This document shows positions 1 through 5,864 of a stretch of DNA of 5,864 nucleotides, piece after piece. The DNA is from DAOUFU01 sp034429275 (GTDB lineage: Bacteria; Chloroflexota; Anaerolineae; Aggregatilineales; Aggregatilineaceae), in the NCBI GenBank assembly GCA_034429275.1, contig DAOUFU010000056.1:1-5864 (forward strand). The letters are read 5' to 3'. How positions within the stretch are numbered: the stretch's first letter is position 1; the number at the start of each line of letters is the position of its first letter. The notes beneath the pieces are model-generated. The model was not told where the DNA came from and did not search any database. It worked only from the letters and a program-made list of their open reading frames with translations. Made by a program: the position numbers and the translations under genes.

Positions 1-1875
1 AAGCAGAGCACGCGCCGCGATCTCGCCTTGCGCCTGCTGGCACACGGGATCGTCTCGCTGGGGATTCTGGCGCTCTATCTGTCGATAATGGGTGACTTTG
101 CCATCCGGCGTGCGACTCTCTTCCAGCCAGATAGCAACGGCTTCATCGCGACAGTCGCTGGGGGACCGCCCACCGTCAACCGGATGCGGCTATTCATGGC
201 CGGACTGCTGGGGTGTATGGCGGTGTGCGTGGCGAACGTCGTGGTGCATGAGGGGCTGCGGGAGGGTGGGTGGCTGCGCGAACGGGTGGCTCGGCTGCGC
301 CGCCCGGCTGTGCGTAGAGGCTCGCTCGGCTCATCCCATTTCTGCACGATGCGTGAGTACCGCCGCTACCGCCGCCGGGACCGGGAAGGGGTGAGCTTCC
401 TGGGCGCATTCTGGGGCGAGAACAGGTGGCGCCTGGATTACGGGACAGGTACCTTTCACCTGAGCGGCGAAGATGCGGCGCGCGGCATCCTGACCCTGGG
501 CGGCGCGGGGTCAGGTAAGACGCAGGGCGTGATCCTGCCGGTCATCGGCGACCGGATGCTGGCCGGACACAGCCTGATCGTGGCCGACCCGCAGGGCGAA
601 ATCAGGGATCACGTCATTCGCTTTGCGCAGGTGACCGGGCATCTGGTGGCTGTGCATGATCCGACCAGCAGCGCCGGGCCGCGTTACAACCTGGCGGCGG
701 ACATCACGAGCGTGTCTGACGCCCGCGCGATTGCCGATGTGCTGGTCCCCAGCGCGCACGGCGACAACCGCTTCTGGAGCGACAGCGCCGCCGCGCTGCT
801 GGCCGCCTGTCTGATTCGCTTTGACACGCTGGGCGACATCTACAACGCGCTCAACGACATCAAGTCCCTGGCGGAGACCCTCGCAGCAGGCAAGGACGAC
901 GCTTCGCTGCTGGCGAACGCCTTCATTGCCAGCGCGAAGTCGGATGGCAAGGTCGCGGCTAACGTGGTCGCCACGCTCGCCACCGCGCTGACCGGTTGGG
1001 CCTCTGCCGACGTGCGCGCCAACACCAGCGCCTCGGATTTCGGCGCGGACCTGATCGTCTCGCAGCCGACCGTGGTCGTCTTGACCTGTCCGGGCCGGAT
1101 GCGGGCGGTGTATGCGTCCTACCTGGGCGCGACGCTGCGCAAGCTGATGCTCGACCTGGACACCATCGGCGAACTGAACGGCGGGCCGCTGCCCGTGCCG
1201 GTCGGTGTGGTGCTGGACGAGTTCCCGACTCTGGGCAAACTCGACAGCCTGGTGGCCGATGTGAACCTGGTACGCAAGCGCCGTATCTCCATTCTCATTG
1301 GTGCGCAGACCAAGGGGCAGTTCCACCTGATCTACGGGCAGGAAGGCACGCAGGCGCTGCTCACCGGCCTGGCGACGCAGATTGTGTTCGGCGGCTGCGA
1401 CGCGGAAACGGCGGAGTACTACTCGAAGGCGTCCGGCATCGCCACCGCGGACGCGAACCGCGACGATCCCAACAGCCACCTGCGCCAGCGCCCGCTGCTG
1501 ACGGTGGATGAGGTCATCACCCCGCAGTCGGGCAACTGCACCATCTTCGCGCGCTATGTCGAGCCGAACTTCGCTACCCAGGCCATCCTGACCGCCCGCC
1601 TGACGCGCCTCTATGAGCGCCGCGACTGGCGGGAGCGATTCGCCGCCGCGAAGGACGTCGAACCGCTGCTATTGGAGCGGGGCATCTCCCTGAACCTGAA
1701 GCCGGTCACCGTGTCGGAGAACGTCCCCGCCGCTAATCCCAGCCCTGACCGGGCCAGGATGGAGCGGGTGGCTGAGCGGGTGACGGGAATGGAAAGCATC
1801 CCTTCGCCGCTCATTTCGCTGACGAAGATGAGGGAAGCGCATCGGGCGCGGATCGCTGCCGCGCGGGAGAAGTAA
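1..1875 (+). CDS. VirD4/TraG-family type IV coupling protein (conjugative ATPase), probably 5'-partial
   Basis: This is an inner-membrane ATPase that links the DNA-relaxase complex to a type IV secretion channel during conjugation. Numbering residues from the TTG at 28, there are two N-terminal membrane segments (about 3-21 and 54-73) with a short loop between them. These are followed by a Walker A motif GGAGSGKTQG (158-167), a VADPQGE motif (185-191), an all-alpha-domain-like stretch beginning RFWSDSAAALLAA (about 248-338), a Walker B motif VGVVLDEFP with D397/E398, and GAQTKGQF (425-432). The segment after Walker B matches the TraG/TraD C-terminal type. The tail (about 530-615) is charged and not recognisable. 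Start: TTG at 28 is the only start codon before the first membrane helix, but it has no Shine-Dalgarno sequence. The frame is open to base 1, so the true start probably lies outside the window. The length, about 620 residues, is usual for the family. The stop is one base before the next gene. Family assignment is confident; the substrate and the element type are unknown. Confidence 0.93.
   Translation, partial: KQSTRRDLALRLLAHGIVSLGILALYLSIMGDFAIRRATLFQPDSNGFIATVAGGPPTVNRMRLFMAGLLGCMAVCVANVVVHEGLREGGWLRERVARLRRPAVRRGSLGSSHFCTMREYRRYRRRDREGVSFLGAFWGENRWRLDYGTGTFHLSGEDAARGILTLGGAGSGKTQGVILPVIGDRMLAGHSLIVADPQGEIRDHVIRFAQVTGHLVAVHDPTSSAGPRYNLAADITSVSDARAIADVLVPSAHGDNRFWSDSAAALLAACLIRFDTLGDIYNALNDIKSLAETLAAGKDDASLLANAFIASAKSDGKVAANVVATLATALTGWASADVRANTSASDFGADLIVSQPTVVVLTCPGRMRAVYASYLGATLRKLMLDLDTIGELNGGPLPVPVGVVLDEFPTLGKLDSLVADVNLVRKRRISILIGAQTKGQFHLIYGQEGTQALLTGLATQIVFGGCDAETAEYYSKASGIATADANRDDPNSHLRQRPLLTVDEVITPQSGNCTIFARYVEPNFATQAILTARLTRLYERRDWRERFAAAKDVEPLLLERGISLNLKPVTVSENVPAANPSPDRARMERVAERVTGMESIPSPLISLTKMREAHRARIAAAREK
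1865..1870 (+). promoter_or_regulatory. Ribosome binding site of the HU-like gene
   Basis: GGGAGA lies six bases before the ATG at 1877, inside the last codons of the coupling-protein gene. It fixes the start of the small downstream gene and points to translation from a shared transcript. Confidence 0.7.
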
Positions 1876-1876
1876 C

Positions 1877-2158
1877 ATGAGCCTGACCAAGAACAAGATG
1901 GTGAGCGAGATTGGCCGCCGCACCCGCCTGCGCAACCACGACGTGCAGCGGATGCTGGAAGCGCTCATCGACGTGTGGACCGACGAACTGGTCTCCGGCG
2001 GGCGGATAGAGCTAGAGAACTTCCTGGTGCTGGAGGTGCAGCGTATCGACCGTGGCGAGCGGCGTGGCATGTTGAGTACCGGCGAGCCGCGCAGGGAGAT
2101 ACATCGGCTGGTGGTCAGGCCAAGCAAGAGATTGCGCGATCTGCTGCAAAAACTGTAA
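1877..2158 (+). CDS. HU/IHF-family DNA-binding protein (divergent)
   Basis: This is a 93-residue basic protein of the HU/IHF type. Such proteins act as dimers that bend DNA and help assemble nucleoprotein complexes such as relaxosomes, integrase complexes or replication origins. Visible HU landmarks are the N-terminal helical region (about 3-38, LTKNKMVSEIGRRTRLRNHD onward), the turn and strand GGRIELENFLVLEV (41-54) where classic HU has a GFG-containing strand, an arm-like basic stretch (55-80), and a C-terminal RPSKRLRDLL (81-90) in the place of the usual KPGKxLKD. Oddities: the GFG motif reads ENF, and the arm tip has GMLSTG where HU has GRNPxTG, so it is a residue shorter and lacks the DNA-intercalating proline at the usual place. 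A proline occurs slightly later, at 71. The length is typical of the family. It starts one base after the coupling-protein stop, so it is probably in the same operon and may serve DNA processing for transfer. That role is inferred from position only. Confidence 0.85.
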   Translation: MSLTKNKMVSEIGRRTRLRNHDVQRMLEALIDVWTDELVSGGRIELENFLVLEVQRIDRGERRGMLSTGEPRREIHRLVVRPSKRLRDLLQKL

Positions 2159-2160
2159 TA

Positions 2161-2213
2161 TACGTTATCAAAGAAATGAATTTTGAAGTTGACAAACAGC
2201 ATGGGTTAACGTA
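2161..2213. repeat. Seven-base inverted repeat after the HU-like gene
   Basis: TACGTTA (2161-2167) and its exact reverse complement TAACGTA (2207-2213) are separated by 39 bases. A perfect -35-like TTGACA (2189-2194) lies between them, but no good -10 element sits at the right distance; the 17-base position reads TAGCAA. The arrangement could be an operator, but an arm pair this short can easily arise by chance. Confidence 0.25.
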
Positions 2214-2224
2214 GCAAAAGCAAC

Positions 2225-2253
2225 TGGAAAGACGGGAAGACGAAAGATAGTAT
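2225..2253 (+). promoter_or_regulatory. Candidate promoter for the TPR membrane-protein gene
   Basis: TGGAAA (2225-2230) and TAGTAT (2248-2253) are 17 bases apart, and each matches the sigma-70 consensus at four of six positions. Transcription would begin near 2260 and give a leader of about 30 bases. The gap between the two genes (2159-2292) is AT-rich, and the gene has its own strong ribosome binding site, so an independent promoter somewhere in this gap is likely. The exact site is uncertain. TTGACA at 2189-2194 is the alternative -35. Confidence 0.3.
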
Positions 2254-2280
2254 TGTTTTGTTGTAATATTCTTGTTGATT

Positions 2281-2286
2281 AAGGAG
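2281..2286 (+). promoter_or_regulatory. Ribosome binding site selecting a GTG start
   Basis: AAGGAG is six bases upstream of GTG at 2293. An earlier GTG at 2285 overlaps the site itself and is out of frame, so 2293 is the supported start. Confidence 0.75.
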
Positions 2287-2292
2287 TGACGA

Positions 2293-3189
2293 GTGAGCCA
2301 AGATTTCCAGGAAATCATGCGAAAGGGTGTAGCAGCTGCCAAATTGGGCAACCGCGAAGAAGCCAGTGAACTTTTTCGAAGGGCTACGGAAATCAAGCCC
2401 GATGATGTACGAGGATGGCTTTATTGGGCACGGGTCACTTCCAATACGCAACAGGCAAAGGCGGCAGTCAAGAGAGCTTTGGAGATTGATCCTGGAAACA
2501 GCCAAGCTCAGCAGATGCTCACAACATTGGGCGGTAATGAGAAGAAACGATCTTTTTCAAGGAGTACAGCAGCGCTCATTGTACTGATTCCAGTTGTATA
2601 TCTAGTCGGAATTCTAACCGGGTATTTCTTATTTTCCGAAGACAAGAGTGAGTCAAACACCTCAAAAGTTGAGGCTATTCCACCTACAGCTACTTTGACA
2701 CCAACTCTGACTTTGACTTATACACCCACTCCAATCCCGAGTTGGACACCGACCCGTCTTCCAAGCGAGACTCCGACTCAAACCAGTGATCCTGTTGATA
2801 TTAGACGCTCAGAAAATCTTGTGCGCAATTTCATTGATGCATCATTGCTGTATAATTTTGGGGCTACTAGGGATTACACAACGGATCTTTATGCCCTCGG
2901 AATCAAAGAGCGTGGATGGAATATAGGTTCATATTCAGTGGAATTCGAGTCCCCCGGTCGATATTTGGTTAGTGTTCCCATTTCCTACGAAATAATCTGT
3001 GATGAAGAATTGGAATGGGAAAATGAGTACGGAACTCCTGTGGCGAATGACTGTCTCGCAAGTTTCACACTATGGGCAGGTTTCGAGATGCCAAACTGCA
3101 CTGCCGAATGGCTTGTAATTCTAGATACTCAAGAGGTCGTTGATATGAATGACTGTGCCAAGCCTTTTCGACTTCGTCATCAGCCCTAG
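2293..3189 (+). CDS. TPR-like, single-span membrane protein with Thr/Pro-rich linker and exported domain of unknown function
   Basis: This is a 298-residue protein in four parts. Residues 1-78 form two TPR-like helical hairpins (GVAAAKLGNREEASELFRRA and ALEIDPGNSQAQQML are the clearest pieces). Residues 84-86 (KKR) precede a hydrophobic span at about 92-114, so the positive-inside rule puts the TPR part in the cytoplasm. Residues 131-167 form a Thr/Pro-rich linker with repeated TPT-like units. Residues 168-298 form a globular domain, presumably outside the cell, with four cysteines (236, 254, 269, 288) that could make two disulfides. I do not recognise this last domain. TPR plus one span plus a T/P-rich linker is a layout common in Chloroflexota proteins. 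A TPR region usually mediates protein contacts, so this could relay or anchor something across the membrane, but no function can be assigned. Its base composition is far AT-richer than the genes on either side. It converges on the next gene. Confidence 0.85.
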   Translation: MSQDFQEIMRKGVAAAKLGNREEASELFRRATEIKPDDVRGWLYWARVTSNTQQAKAAVKRALEIDPGNSQAQQMLTTLGGNEKKRSFSRSTAALIVLIPVVYLVGILTGYFLFSEDKSESNTSKVEAIPPTATLTPTLTLTYTPTPIPSWTPTRLPSETPTQTSDPVDIRRSENLVRNFIDASLLYNFGATRDYTTDLYALGIKERGWNIGSYSVEFESPGRYLVSVPISYEIICDEELEWENEYGTPVANDCLASFTLWAGFEMPNCTAEWLVILDTQEVVDMNDCAKPFRLRHQP

Positions 3190-3204
3190 TGAAGCTAGCG
3201 TTCG

Positions 3205-3747
3205 CTATGAATTTCTTTGGCGTTCTGCTCTGCGGTTTTCAGCTTGGAGATGCTCAAATACGCGATCTTGGGCTTCTGAGACACTCCCCAAGTATTGAAG
3301 CCCAGATGTAGTAGCTTGACAGTTTTCACACTCAAAGTGAGTGATAATTGGATTACCTCTGCTGTATCTGTCCGTATTAGTCCATCTTGGCTCCATCTTG
3401 AGTAAGCAATTCTTGCAGATAGGACCACTGACTTCACTCGTGTTAGGCTCAAATTCCCAGATAGCTTCAAAGTACTCTCGGCTTATTTTCGGAGACTGCT
3501 TTTTGCTCCGTGAACGTTGGATATAGTAGATAGTTCCTATAAAGAGCAGTGTTCCCAAGCCAATCAACGTTTCGCCGATCGTGAATTCGAGTTTGGTTGA
3601 TAAAAATCCAGAAATGGTTGGGAAAATGTGTCCCAATGTTAAAGGGAGTACAGTCAACAGCAGTGAGGCAATGACTGTTGCGATGGCTCCAACTGAAATC
3701 TCTCTGATAAATTGTTTAATGCTGGTCAGTCTGTTTGAGTGATTCAT
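3205..3747 (-). CDS. Two-span membrane protein with a CxxC/CxxC zinc-ribbon-like domain
   Basis: I do not recognise a named family. From the ATG at 3747 the product has 180 residues; an in-frame TTG at 3774 would give 189. Numbering from the TTG, two hydrophobic helices lie at about 28-50 and 66-86. The basic RSRSKK run (87-92) follows the second, so both ends are probably cytoplasmic. The soluble part has CKNC (120-123) and CENC (149-152), 25 residues apart, which suggests one structural zinc site. The last 25 residues are charged and helix-like. Neither start has a Shine-Dalgarno sequence. ATG is preferred because a TATAAT lies only 16 bases before the TTG, which would leave a leader of about 10 bases for that start. 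The gene is as AT-rich as its convergent neighbour and differs from the GC-rich gene upstream on the same strand. A membrane-tethered regulator or stress/defence accessory protein is possible, but nothing in the sequence decides this. Confidence 0.75.
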   Translation of the reverse strand: MNHSNRLTSIKQFIREISVGAIATVIASLLLTVLPLTLGHIFPTISGFLSTKLEFTIGETLIGLGTLLFIGTIYYIQRSRSKKQSPKISREYFEAIWEFEPNTSEVSGPICKNCLLKMEPRWTNTDRYSRGNPIITHFECENCQATTSGLQYLGSVSEAQDRVFEHLQAENRRAERQRNS

Positions 3748-3790
3748 AGGAAGTGAAATGTTTGAAGTAGTCAAGAAAATGCGCGAACAG

Positions 3791-3818
3791 ATTATACCCT
3801 AGACCAAAGCGAAAACAA
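3791..3818 (-). promoter_or_regulatory. Candidate promoter for the zinc-ribbon membrane gene
   Basis: Read on the minus strand, TTGTTT (3818-3813) and a perfect -10 TATAAT (3796-3791) are 16 bases apart. The start point would be near 3784, about 37 bases before the ATG at 3747. The -35 is weak (three of six). It directly follows the terminator of the upstream gene, which fits an independent transcript. Confidence 0.5.
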
Positions 3819-3852
3819 TGAGCCTGAACGCATCAACGCTTGGCGCTCAGGC
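3813..3852 (-). terminator. Probable rho-independent terminator of the acidic modular protein gene
   Basis: GCCTGAACGC (3822-3831) can pair with GCGCTCAGGC (3843-3852), giving six plus three base pairs around one A-C mismatch and an 11-base loop. On the minus strand the hairpin is followed by TCATTGTTTTC, a T-rich but interrupted tail. It begins 11 bases after the stop codon at 3864. The tail is imperfect, so its efficiency is uncertain. Confidence 0.6.
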
Positions 3853-3863
3853 CCATCCCATAA

Positions 3864-5843
3864 TTACATGCCGATTTCTGACGAGTGGATGTGTATGTCC
3901 CGATCTTGGTTGACCAACGGTCGCCACCGAGAGTTATCGCAACCAACTGCCCATTCCCCCGCCTTGAGCTTCTCCAGCGACTCCTTGTCCATCACCTGCC
4001 ACCCGCCGCTCATGCCCAGGTCGCCCGCGACCGCCTCAGCAAACCCAGGGCCGGTGAGGTCACTCAGTTCCTCCATGCCCGCCACCGACATGAAGTCCTC
4101 GCGGAACTGGTTGGCTCGTTCTTCCGTCGCAAACTGCGCGACTTCGAGCCACTGGCCGCGCTCCGGTGATTCGGGCGAGAGCGTCTCGGCCAGGTCACTG
4201 AAATCCACCACACACACGGCGGAATAGCCCAATTGCGCGCCTTCAGGGTCACGCGCGGGCACGATGTCTAGCCGCCAGGTGGGCGCGAGATCGGACGGCA
4301 GTGCGACCACCTCTGGTGCGAAGTCTCCCGGCGTCCGATAGGGCAGGGCGGGCTGCTCGCTGCCCGCCACCAACCGTTCGTCGGCAAAGCGGGGGACGGC
4401 GGTGGGCAGCGTCCCGTAAGCGGGCGCGATTTCCGGGTCCGCATCCCGGATCATCTGCACAAAGTCGCGGTAGGCTTCCCATTCCTTCGTGCTCAGCGGC
4501 TCCCACTGCGGCTCGTGGTCGCCGTCGTAGTCAGGCGGCAGATGTCCATCGTACTGCTCCAGCAGGTCGGCCAGGGCGACGTCGGCCTCGGCGCGCGCGA
4601 TGCGCTCGTAGATGGCCGGTTCGTCGCGGAACTGCGCGGGAGATAGCGCCAGCCGTTCCTCGCTGCGCATGCGCATCATCATCAGTTCGCCGTCCAATGC
4701 CTCATCGAGCGTGTCCAACTCGCCCATCGGCAGGTAGCGCGCCGCCCAGCCCTCGCGCTCATGGCTGCGGTAGCCATCGACCGCGCCCACGCTGTAACTG
4801 TCATCCACCCCCTGCGGCGTCGCCAAAACCAGCGCCGTGTCGTAGTGGTACCAGCCGCTCTCCGGCTGACGCTCCGGCCCCAAAGCAGGCAGGGTGTCAG
4901 GGAAGGGCAGATCGTGCTCGCGCGCGGTCTGGCGGGCCAGGGCCTGCGCGGCATCCAGATCGCCCTCTTCCAGGAACAGTTCCAGCGCGGGCAGCGGCCA
5001 GGGCGACGCGGTCGGGTCGCTCACCGGCATGACCGGCAGCGAGTGATGGAGCACATCGCCTTCCTCTGAGCGGCCCATGCGGAAGTAGCGCAGCTCGCGC
5101 GCCTCGTCTTCGGGCCGATTGACCACCGCGAAGAAATGAGTAATCCCCGCCTCATCACGGTGGTACGGCACATAGTTCCCTTCGGCATCGGTCGGGATCA
5201 GGTCATCGCCCATCGGCAGATACGGCTCAGCCTGCTCGGCCCCCTCGCGGGCAAACAGCGGCGTGCCGGGAGCCAGTTCCCCGGCGCGAACGGCTTCCTG
5301 CGCTGCCGCGTCCAGCAGCCTGTCGGGGTCGCCCTCCGCCTGGACAGCCCACAGCCGCTGCTCGATGGGGGCCAGGTCGGCGCTGGACCCGTGGGCCACG
5401 GCGGCGACATCCAGCTGCCGGCCATCCACCCGGATCAGGCTGAGCGTGCCGTGGTCGCGGTCCAGGTCGAAGGGATACAGCCCCACCAGGTACACCGCGT
5501 CATCCGGCTCAAACGGCATGGCCTCGACCAGGTCCATCTCAATCTGCAGCCCTTCGCGGCCCCGCTCAAGCAGGGTGCCCTCGACCTCGCGGACGTGTTC
5601 TTCGGCGGACATGAAGGAACGGTACTCGGCCAGCGTCAGGCGCTGCTCGCGCTCCAGGCCGTGCGCGCTGCGGGTGGTGCGCACCAGGTCCACCCCATAC
5701 GGATCCTCGCCAAGCGGCGGCGGGGGGACCAGTTCCACCGTGTAACGGGCGTCCGGCGTGTGGTAGACCAGGCCGTTCCCTTCATCCACCGCCACATCGC
5801 CGTTGGGGAATTCCTTGCGGACGATAGTCTGCTGCTCTGTCAT
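3864..5843 (-). CDS. Large, strongly acidic, modular protein of unknown function
   Basis: I do not recognise this 659-residue protein. It has no signal peptide, no membrane span and no obvious nucleotide-binding motif, so it is probably cytoplasmic. By hand count it has about 130 Asp/Glu against 53 Arg/Lys, with only five lysines. It looks modular. Outer module A1 (33-95) resembles A2 (522-590): both open with an aromatic residue and an alternating strand ending in VP, then a second strand, then QRL or QWL leading into a charged helix. Between them lie three related units (112-190, 227-313, 331-435). These share a hydrophobic strand, a YLPMG or YFRMG motif (208-212, 253-257, 370-374), then EGD or EAD starting at 170, 293 and 419, a helix, and LP in the second and third units. 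The ATG at 5843 is supported by GGGAG ten bases upstream. The gene is very GC-rich, like the transfer genes at the left, and faces them. A role as element cargo (anti-defence, regulator or DNA mimic) is speculative. Confidence 0.85.
   Translation of the reverse strand: MTEQQTIVRKEFPNGDVAVDEGNGLVYHTPDARYTVELVPPPPLGEDPYGVDLVRTTRSAHGLEREQRLTLAEYRSFMSAEEHVREVEGTLLERGREGLQIEMDLVEAMPFEPDDAVYLVGLYPFDLDRDHGTLSLIRVDGRQLDVAAVAHGSSADLAPIEQRLWAVQAEGDPDRLLDAAAQEAVRAGELAPGTPLFAREGAEQAEPYLPMGDDLIPTDAEGNYVPYHRDEAGITHFFAVVNRPEDEARELRYFRMGRSEEGDVLHHSLPVMPVSDPTASPWPLPALELFLEEGDLDAAQALARQTAREHDLPFPDTLPALGPERQPESGWYHYDTALVLATPQGVDDSYSVGAVDGYRSHEREGWAARYLPMGELDTLDEALDGELMMMRMRSEERLALSPAQFRDEPAIYERIARAEADVALADLLEQYDGHLPPDYDGDHEPQWEPLSTKEWEAYRDFVQMIRDADPEIAPAYGTLPTAVPRFADERLVAGSEQPALPYRTPGDFAPEVVALPSDLAPTWRLDIVPARDPEGAQLGYSAVCVVDFSDLAETLSPESPERGQWLEVAQFATEERANQFREDFMSVAGMEELSDLTGPGFAEAVAGDLGMSGGWQVMDKESLEKLKAGEWAVGCDNSRWRPLVNQDRDIHIHSSEIGM
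4539..5510 (-). repeat. Three related protein units inside the acidic protein gene
   Basis: The units cover residues 112-190, 227-313 and 331-435. The EGD/EGD/EAD landmarks start at residues 170, 293 and 419, spacings of 123 and 126. Units two and three share a Y-H-x-D opening (227 and 332), RY(F/L)xMG (252 and 369) and a closing helix before LP. The similarity is at protein level, not obvious in the DNA, so any duplication is old. Confidence 0.5.
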
Positions 5844-5853
5844 TCTCCACGCT

Positions 5854-5858
5854 CTCCC
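5854..5858 (-). promoter_or_regulatory. Ribosome binding site of the acidic modular protein gene
   Basis: Read on the minus strand, GGGAG ends ten bases before the ATG at 5843-5841. A second GGAG (5848-5845) is too close to the start to work well. The frame stays open to the window edge, so this site is the main support for the chosen start. No promoter can be seen in the few bases left. Confidence 0.5.
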
Positions 5859-5864
5859 ATACCC

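Noticed and set aside
88..90. ATG at 88 as the start of the coupling protein
   Set aside because: It would remove the first membrane helix and has no Shine-Dalgarno sequence. The frame is open to the left edge.
511..1479. Long open frame (322 codons) on the minus strand opposite the coupling-protein gene
   Set aside because: It is antisense to a gene with clear ATPase motifs. Its product is rich in R, G, V and Q without domain logic, as expected of an open shadow frame in GC-rich DNA.
1669..2202. Minus-strand open frame spanning the end of the coupling gene and the HU-like gene
   Set aside because: It crosses two well-supported plus-strand genes, is rich in Arg and Ser, and matches nothing recognisable.
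2154..2269. Direct repeat TGTAATAT at 2154-2161 and 2262-2269 as a target-site duplication
   Set aside because: It is eight AT-rich bases overlapping a stop codon, with the copies in positions that do not bracket the cassette. Chance is the simpler explanation.
2683..2793. Repetitive ACT/CCA-rich stretch as a DNA tandem repeat or CRISPR-like array
   Set aside because: The pattern follows from Thr/Pro-rich codons in the linker of the membrane protein. There are no constant repeats with unique spacers.
3196..3207. Small hairpin TAGCG-TT-CGCTA between the convergent genes, as a shared terminator
   Set aside because: The stem is only four to five base pairs with almost no loop, no T tract follows immediately on either strand, and it overlaps the stop codon of the minus-strand gene.
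4301..5032. Plus-strand open frame (243 codons) opposite the acidic protein gene
   Set aside because: The product is low-complexity Pro/Arg/Ala/Ser. The minus-strand frame is far longer and has a ribosome binding site and a terminator.

Overview
The window looks like a piece of a conjugative or integrative element from a GC-rich bacterium, most likely a member of the Chloroflexota (Anaerolineae-like). That placement is an inference. It rests on one protein that combines N-terminal TPR-like repeats, a single membrane span and a Thr/Pro-rich linker, a style common in that phylum, and on the TTG/GTG start codons. No rRNA, tRNA or housekeeping marker is present to confirm it.

Left block (1-2158, + strand, GC-rich): a VirD4/TraG-type coupling ATPase, probably running in from the left edge, is followed after one base by a small HU/IHF-family DNA-binding protein. 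The two look co-transcribed. A coupling protein delivers relaxase-bound DNA to a type IV secretion channel, and HU/IHF proteins bend DNA in relaxosomes, so a joint role in DNA transfer is reasonable but inferred. No relaxase, oriT or other secretion gene is visible here.

Middle block (2159-3863, visibly AT-richer): two convergent genes for membrane proteins. One (+) is a TPR, transmembrane, T/P-linker and cysteine-containing exported-domain protein. The other (-) has two membrane helices and a cytoplasmic CxxC/CxxC zinc-ribbon-like domain. Their composition differs sharply from both sides, so the pair looks like an inserted cargo cassette or a region of different origin. Their stop codons lie 15 bases apart.

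Right block (3864-5843, - strand, very GC-rich): one gene for a 659-residue, strongly acidic protein that I do not recognise. It appears to be built from repeated modules: three related central units with Y(L/F)xMG and EGD-helix-LP landmarks, flanked by two related outer modules. A hairpin with a T-rich tail after its stop is a probable terminator. That hairpin abuts a candidate promoter for the zinc-ribbon membrane gene.

The most novel item is the modular acidic protein. The transfer-gene pairing and the AT-rich two-gene cassette are the next most interesting.
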